NCBI RefSeq assembly: GCF_021012875.1
Contig: NZ_JAJMZJ010000001.1
Coordinates: 186,001-250,000, forward strand
Source of the DNA: Peptoniphilus sp. KCTC 25270
Lineage (GTDB): Bacteria > Bacillota > Clostridia > Tissierellales > Peptoniphilaceae
Direction of reading: 5' to 3'
Length of the DNA: 64,000 nucleotides
Below, piece after piece: positions 62,415-64,000 of the stretch (positions are counted from its first letter, which is position 1; the number at the start of each line of letters is the position of its first letter). A program made the position numbers and the translations under genes. Under the pieces are notes generated by a model. It was given only the letters and a program-made list of their open reading frames with translations. It was not told the DNA's origin and did not search any database.

Positions 62415-62597
62415 GAAGAAACTCTGCGGAGTACGATACCCTTATCTTAATTCAACCGACAAATCAGACACGGGAAATTGTGTTTAGCTAACTATAACAA
62501 GCCTCCACGGAGTGGAAGTTAGACGTAGTTAACGAATTACCCACCTTACTTTAAGGCGGGTCTGAATTAATATAGGGCCGGCTTATGCGGAGTTACA
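62415..62597 (+). ncRNA. ssrS: candidate 6S RNA
   Basis: A roughly 180-nt region without an open frame, expressed from its own promoter to a strong terminator. The ends pair as a long irregular rod: AACTCTGC with GCGGAGTT (about 62419/62588), and CCCTTAT plus TTAATTCA with TGAATTAATATAGGG. An internal bubble and additional hairpins (ACCCACCTTA/TAAGGCGGGT and TCCACGGAGTGGA) remain in the centre. This size and rod-with-bubble layout fits 6S RNA, which binds the housekeeping polymerase, but I could not compare it with the family model. Confidence 0.5.
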
Positions 62598-62632
62598 TAA
62601 AAAAACCATTCCAATTGGAATGGTTTTTTCTT
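62598..62632. terminator. terminator shared by the 6S-like RNA and the UspA gene
   Basis: AAAACCATTCC and GGAATGGTTTT arms around AATT with long A and T runs. Works on both strands between the RNA and the convergent minus-strand gene. Confidence 0.9.
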
Positions 62633-62634
62633 TT

Positions 62635-63078
62635 TTATTCCTCTTCGTGAGAATTTTTAATAACCAAAACGGGGCATTTCGATAAGTTGATGACTCTAGC
62701 AGAAACAGATCCCAATAGAGTTCTTGAAAAAGCGCCTAATCCACGATTTCCGATTAGAATCAAATCCATATCATTTTCTTCTGCGTATTCAACAATTGCC
62801 TTTGCAGGGGCTCCAAATAGAGAATCATAATGTACACCTTCTACATTTGTTAAGGCCTCTTCCGCATTTCCAAGAATGAATTTGGAGCGATTTTCGCTGG
62901 CTTCCTTTAAATCTTTCATAGGAATGGTTGTTGGATAAGGCTCTAAAAGATGTGTGTTAGGGGAAACTGTAATAACATAGAGTTGAGCGTTGCTTAATTT
63001 TGCAAATTCTTCCGCTGTTTTCAAAACTTCCAAAGAATGTTCAGAACCATCAATCGGTACGAGTATTTTTTTATACAT
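62635..63078 (-). CDS. universal stress protein, UspA family
   Basis: A 147-residue ATP-binding-type Usp domain. It starts YKKILVPIDGSEHSLEVL and contains the nucleotide loop GNRGLGAFSRTLLGSVSARVI with the G-2x-G-9x-G(S/T) pattern. Probably stress- or stationary-phase-related; no partner gene nearby. Ribosome binding site AAGGAGGG. Confidence 0.9.
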   Translation of the reverse strand: MYKKILVPIDGSEHSLEVLKTAEEFAKLSNAQLYVITVSPNTHLLEPYPTTIPMKDLKEASENRSKFILGNAEEALTNVEGVHYDSLFGAPAKAIVEYAEENDMDLILIGNRGLGAFSRTLLGSVSARVINLSKCPVLVIKNSHEEE

Positions 63079-63400
63079 AAAATCCCTCCTTATGTATTTT
63101 ATGCACCAACATCTTCTATCTGCTATGTACCCTAAAAAATAAAATTTAACAAGAAAAGTGAGTGGTTCTTTGAAAAAATAAAAATTCTATGAATTTTGAA
63201 AATAAGCGATGCATAATAGATAATAAAGAAAGAAATAATTATTTTAATAAATAAAAAGACAGGTTCTAAAAATTTGGTTTTTCTAGTTCTTTTCAAAAAA
63301 TTTTTTATAGAGAAAAGTAAAAATTAGAGCAAAGGATTGGATAAAAAGAGGAATGGGGAAAATGGGTTTCTCTTTTTTTGTGGAAATGTGCCTCCTTTTC
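63079..63400. other. AT-rich intergenic stretch
   Basis: About 320 bp between the UspA-family gene and the pyrB promoter. It is very AT-rich and holds only short frames without ribosome binding sites, including one on the minus strand (63283-63471) that runs into the pyrB promoter. I see no gene or known RNA element in it. Confidence 0.7.
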
Positions 63401-63429
63401 TTGACGAATGATTTTTTTTTCTGTAGAAT
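63401..63429 (+). promoter_or_regulatory. pyrB promoter
   Basis: TTGACG, 17-bp spacer, TAGAAT, giving a leader of about 135 nt before the pyrB start. Confidence 0.75.
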
Positions 63430-63458
63430 AAGAAAAGATATAGAAAGTGCTTTTAATT

Positions 63459-63558
63459 TGGTGCGAGACACTAAGAAGGTGCATAGATAAATCCGTTTCT
63501 CTTACTTATGGTGAGAGTGTTCTTTGTGCCCTTTATCTCTCGCGATAAAGGTTTTTTT
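63459..63558 (+). promoter_or_regulatory. PyrR-type attenuator in the pyrB leader
   Basis: GAGACACTAAGAAGG (63465-63479) resembles the PyrR-binding anti-antiterminator core (GAGAGGCTTAGAAGG in B. subtilis). A terminator follows: CCTTTATC (63530-63537) and GATAAAGG (63544-63551) form a perfect stem, then T7. Binding of PyrR-UMP would free the terminator and stop pyrB transcription when pyrimidines are plentiful. The pyrR gene itself is not in this window. Confidence 0.75.
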
Positions 63559-63571
63559 CATGGAGGCAAAA

Positions 63572-64000
63572 ATGAGACCTACACATTACATGGATACGAA
63601 AGATTTATCAAAAAATGAATACGATGTTTTATTTGGACTAGCTGATGACATTTTTTCTCATCCGGATCGTTATATCGATCGTTTAAGGGGGAAAGTGTTG
63701 GCTAGTCTTTTTTTTGAGCCGTCAACAAGAACGCGAATGTCTTTTGAAACCGCGATGCTAAGATTGGGTGGTTCTGTAATTCATATGGATAGCCCGGATA
63801 ATAGTTCTATGAAAAAAGGAGAATCTTTAGAGGATACCCTTCGAATAGTAGAAAGCTATGCCGACGTTTGTGTTATGCGACATCCGGTGTCTTTTACTCA
63901 ACATAAATTGGTGCCATACCTTAAGGAAATGCACTTAATCAATGCAGGGGACGGTAACCATTCTCACCCAACCCAAACCTTAACAGATCTTATGACCATT
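63572..64000 (+). CDS. pyrB: aspartate carbamoyltransferase catalytic subunit (3' end missing)
   Basis: The first 143 codons of the enzyme for the committed step of pyrimidine synthesis, cut by the window edge. The carbamoyl-phosphate motif FFEPSTRTRMSFETA appears at about 48-62, and the aspartate-specific NAGDGNHSHPTQTLTDL near 124-140, which separates it from ornithine carbamoyltransferase. ATG 63572 follows TGGAGG. Usual length is about 310. Expression is controlled by the leader attenuator just upstream. Confidence 0.94.
   Translation, partial: MRPTHYMDTKDLSKNEYDVLFGLADDIFSHPDRYIDRLRGKVLASLFFEPSTRTRMSFETAMLRLGGSVIHMDSPDNSSMKKGESLEDTLRIVESYADVCVMRHPVSFTQHKLVPYLKEMHLINAGDGNHSHPTQTLTDLMTI

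Noticed and set aside
63283-63471. A minus-strand frame of 62 codons before pyrB
   Set aside because: It lies in low-complexity AT-rich DNA and across the pyrB promoter and leader.

Overview
The window is a dense, low-GC Firmicutes chromosome segment. Gene order (murB-rapZ-yvcK-whiA-HPr-dnaE-pfkA-pyk), AGGAGG ribosome binding sites, many TTG/GTG starts, SLH surface proteins and sigma-A style promoters suggest an anaerobic clostridial or Tissierellia-type (Peptoniphilaceae-like) bacterium; that placement is inference. I see no insertion sequence, prophage, CRISPR array or rRNA operon. Both ends cut a gene: a nitroreductase at the left and pyrB at the right.

Layout. 0-5 kb: flavin oxidoreductases, a metallophosphoesterase, a tocopherol-cyclase-like gene broken by a one-base frameshift, a PhnA-type zinc ribbon protein, an MgtC-like protein and a nucleoside deoxyribosyltransferase. 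5-9 kb (minus strand): a folate/methionine operon metF - stand-alone MetH activation protein - metH lacking its activation domain. 9-12.4 kb: murI, an Eis-like acetyltransferase, tRNA-Ala(GGC) and pgeF. 12.4-20.6 kb: a DUF5711-like protein, MscS, DUF951, secA, prfB (no programmed frameshift) and tex. 20.6-25.3 kb: a YitT-like protein behind a structured leader, adenosine deaminase, pyrF, pyrE, a YkvA-like protein and a lipid kinase. 25.3-32.9 kb (minus strand): citrate synthase, NAD-type isocitrate dehydrogenase and aconitase, which make 2-oxoglutarate for glutamate; then secreted alkaline phosphatase with a hairpin over its ribosome binding site, and a PHP phosphatase. 33-39 kb: a YtxH/DUF948 envelope-stress pair, a second lipid kinase, a CcpA-like regulator, an unexplained non-coding transcript, a flavinylated lipoprotein and proS. 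39-44 kb: an ECF sigma/anti-sigma operon that looks autoregulated, an SLH surface protein, a PHP hydrolase and gltX. 44-48.5 kb: an AI-2E family transporter, an unknown TIM-barrel protein, proB and proA. 48.5-60.6 kb: murB to pyk, a THF-riboswitch-controlled folate transporter, a minimal zincin and a membrane J-domain protein. 60.6-64 kb: NAD kinase, an RluA-family pseudouridine synthase, a 6S-RNA-like transcript, a UspA-family protein, and pyrB behind a PyrR-type attenuator.

Most of the window is core metabolism. The less ordinary material is regulatory: the alkaline phosphatase hairpin (31976-32026), the repeated Shine-Dalgarno/TTG modules in the 36.3-36.6 kb transcript, three direct repeats before aconitase, the ECF autoregulatory promoter and several structured leaders. 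No obviously new multi-gene system was found; the 36.3-36.6 kb transcript is the best candidate for something undescribed.
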